Source: Agroathelia rolfsii
Taxonomy: Eukaryota > Basidiomycota > Agaricomycetes > Amylocorticiales > Amylocorticiaceae
Assembly (NCBI GenBank): GCA_018343915.1
Contig: JABRWF010000004.1
Span: forward strand, 3,162,001 to 3,226,000
Length of the DNA: 64,000 bases
Direction of reading: 5' to 3'
Under the pieces are notes generated by a model, which was given only the letters and a program-made list of their open reading frames with translations, had not been told where the DNA came from and did not search any database. A program made the translations under genes and the position numbers. Each line of letters starts with the position of its first letter. Position 1 is the first letter of the stretch. Below, in pieces: positions 1 through 11,896 of the stretch.

Positions 1-414
1 CTGGTGTTTGGCAAATGAACTCAACCAAAAATGCGCCATATTCTTACAGGTAGTAGCCAGCTCTGCTGCCGCAATGCGTTTTTCGCCCTCTTTAATTATG
101 GCCTCCAACTGAGATTGATCTTGCGCTAGCTCGAGGCAGATATCACGCCAGCGAGTGTCCAAGCCAACAATGTCATTTTTCAATTGTTCTATCTTCATTT
201 GTTTCATTTGATGCGTGTATGTACGCGCGAGAACTGCCGACAATTTAGAATCGCATTCAAGGAATGCCGAGATCGGTGGAATTGGGGGAGGTTTAGCTTG
301 AGGAGGGCCCAGAGACAGGAAAAGTTTCTGGGACAGTGCCTGCAGTTCGTTCAGCTGCTCCAGAATGGCTGCAGAGGCTGATGAAGAGTCGGGAGGATGA
401 TTAGACACAGACAT
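1..414 (-). CDS. MED4: Mediator subunit 4-like protein (5' part, runs off the window)
   Basis: Med4 is a middle-module subunit of the nuclear Mediator complex, which links activators to RNA polymerase II. The ATG is at 414. The readable exon gives a Ser/Ala-rich start and then a helical segment (about residues 55-115) with the family look: LAR-HQ-KIEQLKNDI-LDTRW and then ELAQDQSQLEAIIKEGEKRI, a long coiled coil. At 47 there is a GTAAGA donor and the window edge reads ACACCAG, so positions 1-47 are probably one complete intron and the next exon lies outside. Without that intron the frame also stays open to the edge, so the sequence alone does not decide. The assignment rests on coiled-coil pattern similarity and is moderate. 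Confidence 0.55.
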   Translation of the reverse strand, partial: MSVSNHPPDSSSASAAILEQLNELQALSQKLFLSLGPPQAKPPPIPPISAFLECDSKLSAVLARTYTHQMKQMKIEQLKNDIVGLDTRWRDICLELAQDQSQLEAIIKEGEKRIAAAELATTCKNMAHFWLSSFAKHQ

Positions 415-914
415 GAGACTTGGTCAATGCAGAAACAAAAGGAAATAATGTGAACAGTAACGGCGGTATCTGATTGTGGTCAGTGTTAAAGTTCGCAGCG
501 AATAAGCCTGAGTGCGTCTCGCTCAGGCTTGGCTGGCGTTTCCGAGCTGAACGGATGAGACTTATCAAGGATCCCATTAAGGTGTAGTTTGGGCTAAAAA
601 CTGAGTGAATTAGGTCGTAATCAGCACAAAAGGCTTCACTTTCCCTCATGAATTGGCGAGCCATCTGGATCAGTCAGCTGAGTTAGGTTCTAAAGGTGTC
701 CTTCGCTTCGTCTACATTGTGGCCGAGTTGTAGCTACGCTGGTATCATTGTTTCAACACGATATCTCGAAATTAATGCTTGGTAGCGTGATTACTACAAT
801 AGCACTCCTAACTCTGTATATATGACTGGCGACTCAGACTTGTCTTGGGAGAGGTGACTGCCTCGTAACTTATCGCGAACAGTTGGATGAACATGGGCAC
901 ATACTAGGTTCTCC
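415..914. promoter_or_regulatory. Divergent promoter region, Med4-like / CLC
   Basis: This is the shared upstream region of two divergently transcribed genes. A TATATA stretch near 816-823 lies about 95 bp before the CLC start codon. The 87-codon frame on the minus strand (401-664) has no family features and is taken as chance. I see no repeat or RNA gene here. Confidence 0.4.
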
Positions 915-3900
915 ATGGATTCTAATCCCAGAACGTCATCATATCCCAACGAAGAATCGTTTGAATTAACTGAAGACGGTCGACTACATGAAAACCAGCC
1001 CCCAACCTCCTTGGGCTACAAGGATGGCAATACTATAGACTGGTGGTACGAGCTAAACAATGAGCGCACCCGCAGGAGGCAGCTGCACTCGTTAACAGGC
1101 TTCCGCGGCAAAGTGTCAATACCCCTTCTGAGAGCATCGCAAACCTGGCTCGTCGTCATACTGACTGGCATAGGGATTGGTGCTACAGGGGCTTGGCTTG
1201 ATGTACTAGTTAGATGGTGTGCATACTTGTTTGTGCCTGCAGATTTGGCTTTCATCTCATAGCGAATACAGGTTGGGAGACCTCCGAGAAGGACGCTGTT
1301 CTTATGGCTTCTTCTACAATCAGGCGGCTTGCTGCAGTGGTCTTGACCGTGAGCACAGTGTCTTACAATGATAGATAGATCCTTACTTAGTATGCACTAG
1401 CTGGCGAAATCTGTACCGAATGGTTATCTTGGAGTCGTTGGCTGAATGTGCAATCTATCTTGGGCTCCGTATTAGTTCAAACGACTGTTTATGTAATGCT
1501 CGCAGTGAGTCTGCATTAACCATTTGTTGTCATCTATCTCCAATGTTTCCTCTAGGTAGCTTTTGCTGGAAGCGCCGCTGTCCTAGTAAAATCTTATGCC
1601 CCGTAGTACGTTCGCCTCCTTCCATCCCTCAAATTGGCGCTCATATAATTTTTTTTTCATGTTCTAGTGCATTTCATACCGGAAGTAAGTATCCTCGGCA
1701 TTTATTCCTGGATCTTCACGTTCTCACGATTTTTCTCAGTTCCTGAGATCAAGGCGGTTCGTGACACCGTTGGTATTGTAATAAACGAGGCTCATACACA
1801 TCCCAGATCTTGAGTGGCTATGTATTTGACGCGTTTTTATCCCCTTGGACACTCCTCATAAAAGCACTTGGACTAGCGCTCGCTGTCGCTTCTGGTTTAT
1901 CACTTGGAAAAGAGGTTGAATATTGATTCCCACAATGATTTGATTTTTCACTAAATCTTTCTTAGGGGCCACTGGTTCATGTAGCTTGCTGTATGGCATT
2001 TACCCTACTCAATCGTTTCAAACAATTTCGAAAAGACGAATGTAAAGTCTGGTCGACTAACGCGGGTTCACGTGCACCTTTTCTAAATGATTCACCTCAG
2101 CATTTAAGAGGCAGGTACTTGCTGCAGCTGCAGCTGCCGGTGTATCCGTCGCTTTCGGTAGTCCTCTGGGAGGCGTCCTTTTCAGCTTGGAAGGTATGTC
2201 GTATGAAAGCCTTGGAACTTAATTTACTAATTGTATATCCAGAACTTGATACTTTTGCCAACGAGGGCGACGTAATGTGGCGAGGCTTTGTCACATCGGT
2301 CATCGCAGCCATGACATTACAATGGATCAACCCTCTTGGAACATCTAAACTTGTGTTATTTCAAGTGAGCGTGCTGTCCTTTGTCTTGGCACTCTAGAAG
2401 GCTTATGCTCTATAGGTCACAGGCGTCAGCGACGCATGGAGATCATTTGAATTGGTTAGATTAACTATACAAGAAAATCCACAACTTTAACATGTTCCAA
2501 TAGATCCCTTGGTCGATACTGGGAATACTTGGGGTAATTCTACTTCGTTGGCTCTTCTCTTGGTCTGCTTAAAATTATGGAATTAGGGAATTCTTGGTTC
2601 AGCCCTCATTAGACTTAACATCAATATTGCCATATTTCGGAGACATAGCGTACTAAATAACTGGCCTATCTTGGAAGTAGTAGTAGCAAGTGGAGTAACT
2701 GCGGCCATCAGCTATCTTGTGAGTGAGATACCATGGATCTGAACGTAATGCTTACTCTTTCCAACAGATCGTTTTCACAAGGTTTTTGTGCTCAAGAAAA
2801 TTTAGAGACACAACAATTCTTATGTGTTGTTTACAGAGTACAATCGTCCGAACTTGTATCTTATCTCTTTCAGGAATGCGATCCTACCAAGATGGACTAT
2901 CATGGACTGTGCAAGTAAGAATAATATCTTTGCTATGTTTCTTTGGTTTAAATTACTGTCTTAGTCCAACCGCGACATTGGAGAATATATTCCTTCTACT
3001 AATAACGGCTTTCGTTAAGCTTGGATTGACAGCTTGGGCTTTCGGCATGGCGGTAAGACACCCCTTTCTTTTGGTAAAAGTATTATCATAAACACAAGTC
3101 CAGATACCCGCAGGCATTTTCTTGCCTTCTATCGCGTAGGCGTGATATGATCTTATTTATTATCAGAGATCGTTTATTGAACATTTGACAGTATTGGTGC
3201 ATCACTGGGCCGTGCAGTCGGTTTGCTCATGTTGGTCGATGCTATATTCGATCATCGAGACTTGTGACTAACAGTAATCTGCAGGCAGTGGCTTCACCGA
3301 GCGCTGCCAGGCGCGTGGTTTTTCTCTTCTTGTCCCCCAGATCCGACAGTCCCTTGTATTTCACCTGGTTTCTATGCTGTAATTGGCTCTGCTGCCATGC
3401 TAGGAGGCGTAACCAGGATGACGAGTAAGCAGACCTCTGAGAGTTGGGTTATCAGAACTGATGTATCGTACCTAGTTTCATTGGTTGTCATTCTATTCGA
3501 GGTCAGCCTGAATACTTCTTTAACCCACTCGAATTGGGGTCGATCACATTTGAACTTTGTTTATAGCTCACTGGTGCTCTATCCCACGTACTGCCTATCA
3601 TGATATCAGTCATGACGGCAAAATGGGTAGGCGACGCACTGAATAAAGAAGGCATCTATCCTGCTTGGATTGCTCTTAGGCATTACCCTTGGCTTCCACC
3701 CGTGGATTATCATGACCTAGGAGAAACTGTTCAGTCGATTATGCGACCTATAAGTCAACTTGTAGTCATCAGGGATAACGGAAGCCTGACGATATATGAA
3801 CTCAGTATGTTGATTTATGTTTTAAAGGCTTCTTCGATAAGTCACCTTAAACCAAAACACGACAGAACTACTCCTCGACGAGAACCATTTTCATGGGTTT

Positions 3901-4373
3901 CCTGTAATTTCAGATGACCAGCTTCTAATTGGGTATATAACGGCGGACAAGCTGAGTGCAGGAATTGGTGAGCACCCATTACATAGCGACACTGTTGCAT
4001 CGACTTAGTTTTTTGGAAGCAAATCGCACTCCTGCAAACATGGATGACTCCCAGCGCTGCGTCTTCAAGAGAGTGAGACCTGAAGATGGCGTCAATTGCC
4101 TCAATTTTAGCAACCTATTGGAAGAGACAAGCATGCAGCTCAGGCCAGATGTTCCTCAGGAGCTCGTCGTCCGGATGTTCCAACGCATGGTAAAATGACG
4201 TATACTTCTTTGCGTATGGACTCCCTTATTAATCGGGTTTCTAGAATTTACGACACCTATTCTTTTCTAAACGAGGGAGATTGGTGGGGCTGGTTACGAA
4301 AAGTGATATTGTTGCGCTCCTCACTAGACATTTCCCACATACTGCGGCGCTTGCTCAAGATCACTCACAGTAG
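915..4373 (+). CDS. CLC-family chloride channel / Cl-/H+ antiporter (GEF1/CLC-3-like)
   Basis: A CLC transporter of endomembranes, which in yeast Gef1 and animal CLC-3 balances charge for V-ATPase acidification. The gene has many short introns; exon 1 is 915-1216. Joined exons give an N-terminal [12 protein letters not shown] segment, a first helix [19 protein letters not shown], a filter region [19 protein letters not shown], the gating-glutamate motif [11 protein letters not shown] (split by an intron near 1914-1965), and [19 protein letters not shown] around 2125-2190. The C-terminal cytosolic part carries two CBS-like repeats: [13 protein letters not shown] then [15 protein letters not shown] (about 3760-3950), and [19 protein letters not shown] (about 4285-4340), ending at TAG 4371-4373. 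The classical GSGIP motif reads HTGIP here. Family assignment is firm; the exact subcellular site is inferred. Confidence 0.93.
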
Positions 4374-4891
4374 TGATGCATCATTCTTGCAAATATCCAA
4401 GCTCACTGGCAAGCTTGCTTGGATGGTACTCAGAATTTACGTCTTTCTTTTCGAGCAACTCTTAATTATTGTTCTGTCTTACCTGTAATTATGCCTCTTT
4501 CGACTTAATTCATACAATGCTTGCCCACAGCCGCCGCCGAAGAAATGACACAGACGCACCCAGCTGTGAATCGACTATACACAGTTCATTGAAACTTGAT
4601 GGTCGAAGTGGGAGTTGTTTGCAAGACACTGCGCCGTCTAAATGCGCGAATGACCAGATGCCACTATTGCTTCCGGTGCCGTACACCTGCGCCTCGACTA
4701 GGCCACCTCAGGCATTCAAGTATCCGAGTCACTATAGTAACTTCACATACCTACCAGCATTCACGCCAACAACAGCCATTGAGGGACAGTCTCTTCGCTA
4801 TTAGATGCCCCTGGGACCATCGTAGACTGAGAATAGACACTTATATATCTACTCTTCTGCTTTCATACATTCATCTCCTTCACTAGCAGTC
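4374..4891. other. Intergenic region; promoter of the next gene
   Basis: No convincing gene. The open frames here lack homology features. A TATATAT run at about 4841-4847 lies some 45 bp before the next start codon, followed by a pyrimidine-rich stretch (CTTCTGCTTTC, CATCTCCTTC) typical of fungal transcription start regions. Confidence 0.4.
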
Positions 4892-6076
4892 ATGCGACGA
4901 TCGTCTGCTACTCTTAAGAGCTCGAGTCTTGCACAACAGATCGACGACGATGTGTCCCCAGGGAAGCACTCATTAGCACATGAACTTGCTGCTGCTCTTA
5001 TGCCAGAACCGAGTGCTGCTTCCAGATCATTGGCAGAAGAGTTTGGAATCGATTACGACGAAGGTGCGGAAGGCATTGACGATGATGCCGTCGCGGCTCT
5101 CGAAACCAATGAACCGCGTCCTATTCAAGATGTCAATGAACCAAATCAATCCAGCATGTTCGAGGCGAATCCGCACCTTGCACAGGACGTTAATGTCTTG
5201 GAAGATGACCCCGCTGTCCTAGCCCCTGCTTCACCCGCATCGTCTAGACGTGATCAAAGCCCTATGGACATCCTTGCACGCGACCTCGAGTCAACGGATA
5301 GATTCTTATCCAACTTGCGTCGCCTGGACGGTGACGCAGGCGCAAACGCGCAACCTTCGCTCGAGACACTGGCCAGCGAGGTCATACGCCGTATCAACGA
5401 GACAGCACGAGATCGGGAGGAACAAGTGAGGGAACTGCTGGGGTATGAAAGAGAGTTTAGGAAAATGTCCACAGAGGTCGGTGCCGACGATGTGCTGGGA
5501 ACTTTGGAGCAGCTTCCCTCCGCGGACGATCTGTCTGACAATCCATCAACATCAGACACCTTACCACGTCCAAATCGTCGTTTCTCGTTGCAACCGGTAA
5601 CGGAGGAACCGTTACCCACACCGACGTCCACCGATTGGGAGGTCGATCCAGATCATCGCACTCTTGGGGATGGAGAAGATGTCGACAGCAGGGTCGACTC
5701 GTCACAAATCTTAAAAGAAGATTCGTTCCCCAGCATGCCACCTATTCATGGACCCATTACGCCGAGCAAAACCCTTCCCCATTTTGCTCATTTACGCGCG
5801 TTCACAACATCAGTCGTATCATCCCTGACAACACTAAGTGAGCAAGTGCAAGTCAACGGTGCGTCGACAACCGAGGCTGGACGGAAAATTCGTGCCGTTA
5901 AAAACACACTTGGCGGATGGAAAAACGAGTTCGAGAGCACCGAACGAAGCGTTGGCAAGATTGAGCGATGGATTCGGCCCGATGTACGGAGACTGGTACA
6001 AGAGCACTTGGCTGAGATGAACAAAGCCCTGGCAGAAACTAACGCGAGAACGCAGGCTATTATGGCAGCGTCATAA
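4892..6076 (+). CDS. Conserved-looking protein of unknown function, intronless, coiled coil
   Basis: A single uninterrupted frame of 394 codons, unusual in this intron-dense neighbourhood. I do not recognise the family. The N-terminal third is acidic and low in complexity (FGIDYDEGAEGIDDDAV). Residues about 125-200 look helical and rich in Arg/Glu (MDILARDLESTDRFLSNLRR and ASEVIRRINETARDREEQVR). A Ser/Pro/Thr-rich linker follows (about 210-300). The last 95 residues form another helical segment with regular hydrophobic spacing (FTTSVVSSLTTLSEQVQV, then RRLVQEHLAEMNKALAE). No signal peptide or membrane helix. An adaptor or cytoskeletal role is possible but not shown. An A-run follows the stop codon directly. 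Confidence 0.8.
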   Translation: MRRSSATLKSSSLAQQIDDDVSPGKHSLAHELAAALMPEPSAASRSLAEEFGIDYDEGAEGIDDDAVAALETNEPRPIQDVNEPNQSSMFEANPHLAQDVNVLEDDPAVLAPASPASSRRDQSPMDILARDLESTDRFLSNLRRLDGDAGANAQPSLETLASEVIRRINETARDREEQVRELLGYEREFRKMSTEVGADDVLGTLEQLPSADDLSDNPSTSDTLPRPNRRFSLQPVTEEPLPTPTSTDWEVDPDHRTLGDGEDVDSRVDSSQILKEDSFPSMPPIHGPITPSKTLPHFAHLRAFTTSVVSSLTTLSEQVQVNGASTTEAGRKIRAVKNTLGGWKNEFESTERSVGKIERWIRPDVRRLVQEHLAEMNKALAETNARTQAIMAAS

Positions 6077-6324
6077 AAAAAAAACCACCCACTACCCTCT
6101 TACAATTCACTACTAACTCACAATTGATAATTTTTCATCATTTTTACGAGGGATAGTTTATTCGCTATTCTAGTATTCCTCCTTTTTTGCTTATGTCGCT
6201 ATCACAAAGTCACAATACCCGCACATTTTCCCTTTGTTGTCATGCAGAATCCAGATGTGTTGCTCTAGCTTTATTTCGCGCTGTATTGATACCTAGAAAT
6301 GCAGTTTAAATGAGCTCCAAATAT

Positions 6325-9300
6325 TTAAGATGGAAAAGTATTAGATTGATACCATGTTATCCTGAGTGAATCAAATTAGTTGATAATTTGAAAGAAGATG
6401 AAAAATGCTAGCTAGCAAAAATTGAACACTTACCGTGTATCAACTGCTTCTCGTCTAACGTCTCTCTTAGGATCGTCGACAATTTGTCCCAATTCTCCGA
6501 GGACCAAGGCTCTTTGCGGATGCAGTACGTCATACTTGACTATGCTCGGGAGCAGGGCAAGGTAACGCAGCGCCAGTATGCGAACGTACTATGCAAACGT
6601 CAACTCGCAATATTAAATTTAAGAGCTGCGATGTGTAACGTACGGGCTGTGGCATGTCTCTGTACCTACTGTTGAGAAGCATAGCTGAGACCAAAGTAAT
6701 TGCATGCTCAGAGACGATTCGATGTATGGCTTCTCCTCCGTCAGCAACCGATATGAAAACTTGAATAATGTCGGCCCGTATATCAGCGTCGGGCAATTCC
6801 AACCCTCGAAGAAGCAATCGTATGAACTAGAAATGTAGAGTTTTGGTGATTTTTCCCTCCGAAAAGGGATGGATACGCACCGAAGAAAGCTCGCTTGAAT
6901 AAATAGATGTCGGGATGGCTGTTATCAAAGAAGCTAGAGCAACCAAATAAGGTGGTTCTTTGGAAGACGCTGAATTAATGTTATCGATATAAAGGAACAA
7001 ATAGGGGTTATATCCTCACTTCCATGAGAGCTGAAGCCATCTTTGATCTGTGCGATAATCCGATTGAAGTATTTCTGGGCGTATAGCACCTGAAACAAAG
7101 TGTCAGAGAAGCAATCCTTATATATTCTGAGTGATCTGACCTTTATGACTGCATGATTGTTCTTGGTCAAAGTGCTGTCCGATCGTACTACGTCGCCTAC
7201 GGCTCTAGCTGCATCCCATGAAATGCTTGTATCGTCAAAGAGATGGAACAGTCGTTCCGAAAACTGAATACCGCTTGGATGGTTTCGAATCACCAGTGAC
7301 TTTGTGATCTGTTAAGCAGATGCGAATCACAAGGGCAAAGAAATATTACATGCTTTGTGTTTTTTATGACAGGAATCAGATGAATACGTACCCAAACCCA
7401 CAGCTCAATGCTCTTCTTCCGGTCGTCTGAGGGAGCGGCTTGAGACGCTATCTTATCTCTCCAGAAATCCTCAAGTACACGGGATAAGAAATATTCGCAA
7501 GCTATGAAAGCAATGTAATAATGAATTGAATTGAGACAGCGTTATGAATTTGGCTAACCATCTGGCCATTTATTCAATGCTGTTGAAATTAGATGGCAAA
7601 CGGCACTTTGTTGTATGCTATTGGAAACCTCTGAAGTATACCACGTGAGAAGTAAGGATAGGAAGTCTGCAATAGAGATGGTCGTAATTTGGACCTTTTT
7701 TCATCAATTTAGTAAGCCTTTTATTTGGAACGATGGAATCGCGCTATTCACTTTTTGATCAAGCGTCACAAAAACAGAGCTCAAGAAAGCAACAAGACTT
7801 TTCACGGCAATCGATGCTCCGGGCTAATATGTTTTCAGATTTGAAGGATCAAATCATATTCGGAGTGTCGCTCACCGAAAATGGTCGAATGTTTACGTCT
7901 GCTGGGATATTTTTGGGCCTGTCGGCTATGTTGGACCATTCGCCATTGAGAAAAGCAGGGAACAATGCATCCACAGCTGACTGCTGCTGACTGATGGATA
8001 AAATAAAATGAATGAGCGAGATAGACAATTGAAGAAAATACGATGCTTACGAAACAGAGAGTGTCTGAGTAATGATGCTTGTTATCTTTGCTCCTTGCTC
8101 CATCACTCTAGGATTTGTCCCCGCCATATATTTTCCATCGTGTGAAGCAACCGAGTGTACGAAAAGGTAAAACATTCTCCGCACCAGACGATCAAAATAC
8201 TTGGGCACATCTCTATCTCCTCTTTTTACTTTGTCAGAGAGAATAGTGTGTAGGGTTGTTAGAATAGAGTGAGAATATGCAGCCGCCAATTGTGCATCTT
8301 CATCAGTTGCATATATATCTGGAAAGACGAGGTCGAGTTTCGTTGATAGTCTCACAACAAGGATTTCGAATAGTTCATGTTGGACACAGAGTTTGGAAAG
8401 AGCATCCAATACACGCCAAATCTTTTGACGTTCTACTATTTCACCATATCCGAGCGGCTTATCAGGTAGAGAGCCGAGGAGAGTTGGGAGAGTCTGATCG
8501 ACTATGTGTTGGGGAGATTCAGCAGCGATCGTTTTCAGTAGTTCGAGACTCGCATCTCTACTCATTGGTTTAAGCTCGATAACTAGACATATTGATGGAA
8601 AGAACCAACCTGATTTCCTCATCTTCTAAGGTCTCATCCTGCAATAGCTCATTCGTTGAGATAACAATATAGCCAATCTCTGAGTCAGTGAAGAGAGATG
8701 GCACAGTTGCGGACGCTTTGAGGCCCGCAATAGCTGATAGTCGACAGTCGGATACTTTCAGGCTACTTATCAATACGGCCAATACGTCTTCTTTGAATGC
8801 TGATAATGGATTAGACGCTGTGGACTCCCGTTTGCCCCAAGAATCGCGTGCCGCCGTGATGATCTCCCCAAGCAGCATAATCGTGGCGGCGCGCACAGAT
8901 GACTCGGCTGGATCGCGGAAGAGAGCAATAAAGTGTGGAATGGTCTGCGAACAGACATAACGTGATACGGAATCTTCACAAATTATGAGATAACACTGAT
9001 CGTTACAAAAAATAGAAAATACCAACCTGTCGTGTCAATGAGTGCGCACAGAACCTTAGTTGCTGGTCTAGCTTGACTCTTCTCAGGTTCTCCAAGAATA
9101 GTGATACACTCCTGGCATGCTTCACGAGCTAGGCCTTGGATATCGTCTTCCCTCTTTTTGACTTCCTCACCGGCATCATCGGAACCATATAATGTTTTGA
9201 TGAGAACCTGACTTGTGGTCAAAGCTTCTTGTTCAGCCTCAGGGTTAGTCGGTTGAAATACCTATGAGGAACGTTAAAATATTAGACGAAACTCCGGATA

Positions 9301-10624
9301 AATCGTGAAGCTCAACCTCTAGCTTGAGGGAATTCCATATCTTTTTAGCTGAATTAGATACAATTCCCTTTCCATACACAGGCAGGCACACTGCCACTGT
9401 TTGGAGCGTGTCAACCTTCTCCGATAATTAGCTAACAAAGGTGTAGTATGGCATTGTTGCTTGGCTAAACACATTACCTTGGTTGCTGGAGATCCCGCTG
9501 CCAACTTTTCCAAAAAAAGAGGAATTGCCATGGGGCCATAAAGTGGGTTAGCAGACATACAAAGCCTAGTAATCCAGTCAGAACCATATCATTTTACTCA
9601 AGGAAAAATTACCTTAACGCAGTTCGCAGATCATCGGCGGTTATAGAAATAGTGCTGTTTGGAGGAGGCCTAAATGAAATAGGGAAATAGCAAAAAATAA
9701 TATTAAACATGGCCTGTTTATTCTCAGATATCTGTATAGTAGACTTCAAAAGATAGAGAAATACCTCGATTTGGTTGGATATATCAAATTCTATTGAAAT
9801 GACACGACTGATTGCAAATGTTAACAACAAGTTGCGAGGATCTTTTTCTCCATCGGCTAGTAAGGAGTAGCTTGACACGAAGTCATCACCCATCTTCTTG
9901 AGGGCTATATTGTCCGTTTTAGCTAGGTTGTGCTCCAAGAACCGAGTACATACCGTCTCTGTGCCGGGACATAAACGTATCAATGATTGTGTACACTATT
10001 TGACGTGCAGACTGCTCCAGAGCTTTCATCTTGACGTCCTTAGAGATCCTGGTTGATTTCTCAATAAAACTATCGCAGCCATATCGACTTTCCGAGCTTA
10101 CCGATGAAGAGTGTCGACAACATCACCAGATGAGAATGTCGGTAATGAGACCAATGGTAAGAGACCTTTCAATGCGGGCACTACGGTCTGAGGATCATCC
10201 AGTTTCCCGCAAAGAAACTTCGTCAATACGCGGGCTACCACAGTTTTTGTTACACAACAGTATATAGAGATTGATATGAAACAATTTACTGGCTTGAGCG
10301 TTAATCTTTTTGGGTGGACAATCTTGCAACACTTGTGAGAGAAGATCGACACCTAGGTGCTGGGTACATGAGCCGGAAGGAATATCGATGAATGAATGGG
10401 CTGCTGACCCTTGACTCGGGCCTCATCTTCCTCTGCGGTCAAGTACTCTCCAAGTCCTTTCACGATCCCCAATAATGTGATCCGTCCATCAGATATGCCT
10501 ACGGGCATGAGTATGGCCCGTTCACCAACAAGAGAAAAAAACTACCTGAAACAAGTTGATTAATTTGCTCGCTTTCGCCTGATGCCATCCATGTTCGGAT
10601 GAGTGTATCTGAATCCTCGGACAT
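6325..10624 (-). CDS. MMS19: MMS19-like protein, cytosolic iron-sulfur targeting and nucleotide excision repair factor
   Basis: MMS19 is a HEAT-repeat scaffold of the cytosolic Fe-S targeting complex that delivers clusters to DNA polymerases and helicases such as XPD. The start ATG at 10624 gives MSEDSDTLIRTWMASG, and a short intron leads to SDGRITLLGIVKGLGEYLT. Family landmarks follow: VDLLSQVLQDCPPKKINAQA, RVLTKFLCGKLDDP with VVPALKGLLPLVSLP (10120-10230), and the C-terminal HPSGIQFSERLFHLFDDTS, YFNRIIAQIKDGF, RGLELPDADIRADIIQVF (6700-7300). The end reads DDPKRDVRREAVDTR, then an intron, then ITWYQ and stop TAA at 6325-6327; the intron is needed to reach the usual family ending. A longer frame starting at 10719 is in another phase. 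No obvious lesion was seen, but not every exon was joined. Confidence 0.9.
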
Positions 10625-10637
10625 GATGTTATTGCAG

Positions 10638-10683
10638 TCGCCAACAGAAAGCAGTTTCCCAGAATGGAAATTTCAAGAAGTGG
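10638..10683 (+). repeat. Dispersed repeat copy 1
   Basis: About 46 nt beginning TCGCCAACAGAAAG and ending AATTTCAAGAAGTGG, lying just upstream of the MMS19 start codon. It matches 14724-14765 in the same orientation with a few substitutions and a small gap. Confidence 0.6.
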
Positions 10684-11144
10684 CCGATGTTGTTTTGTTT
10701 CTACTACAGTTCCGGACAAAGCAAAAGCAACAATTCCGATCTATGTCCCAAAAAAGGAAGGTTGATCCTTGAAAAGCGGCGCAATCGACTCCTTTTCAAT
10801 TGCTAATTACAGTGGTATCAGTTATACCTTCTAAATCTGACAAAAAATTTCCAAGGTCCTAAAATTTTGGCGGCGGTCGAATATATATATATATATATAT
10901 TTAGTAAAAATTGTTTTTAGCCTTTTCTTGCCATTGCAAGCAGCATAGTGCTGAAAGTAAAAGTCAAATATTTATATAAGTTAGCATTGTAGCATATGAT
11001 GAAATAAAATAGCCACCAGAAATAACAAAAGTGGCTGTGCAGGTACATCATGTGATTCAAAGCAGCATGTGACTGCCTTAATAAGTAATATCATTGGCTA
11101 CATTAACTTTAAACGCTGTTTTAAGACCATTGGCGTATCCAATA

Positions 11145-11190
11145 CCATGCCCTACCCTTGTTTCGTCGGTGTTGCACACGGTTTCGTCGC
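11145..11190 (+). repeat. Inner inverted repeat, left arm
   Basis: Its last 31 nt (11160-11190, starting GTTTCGTCGGTGTTGCACAC) are perfectly inverted at 11851-11881. The arm itself contains GTTTCGTCG twice, 21 nt apart. Confidence 0.8.
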
Positions 11191-11850
11191 TCACGTATAG
11201 TCACATACCACCGCGTCGTCGGAGTGTACTGTTTTTAGGCTCCACAGGGCTTTGGCACATGAGCCTTAGTAAATTCAAGTTCCGATGAGATCGTCCTCTG
11301 TTGAGTTGAGCGTGACAACAGGGTGACTATGCCTGTATTTGGATGATTTTGCTCTCACACTCTGAATCTCAACTTCCTTCTAATTAAATGTTTTTTTTTT
11401 GTGATGATTGATTTTGGGAGGCATCGGAAACTAAGATCCCGAGGCATGGAGCACTTAGAGTCAAATTGTATTTGTGTAGAACATGTTGAAATCACGAGCT
11501 TATCATGACGTGTCACGAATGTAACGAACGCCTGTTATAGGCAAGTTTCCTTATTTGTTCTTCTACCGTATGTACGAGTTTTTCCTATCTCTTCGTGTTC
11601 CTACTGTACGACTTTCTCTTGCTCTCATATCTCACTGTCATGGCCACTTTACCAGAGATGAATTATTACGATTATTCAGTATTTTACATGTATATAAGAA
11701 CGATTTACATGTACTACAATCTACAGTGTCTCTTGTGTGTTTATTCGTCTTGTCTGATTTAAATCCGACACTCCGGTGCTGCTCGATTATCTCGCGTCAC
11801 GCGTTACCCGCCGGTATCATACCCTTTTAGAGAACAGTTAAACACTCATC

Positions 11851-11896
11851 GCGACGAAACCGTGTGCAACACCGACGAAACGAGGGTGGGGCATAG
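11851..11896 (-). repeat. Inner inverted repeat, right arm
   Basis: Reverse complement of the left arm: 31 nt perfect, then about 15 further nt with two or three mismatches (CCACCCTC against CTACCCTT). The two arms are about 660 nt apart. Confidence 0.8.
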
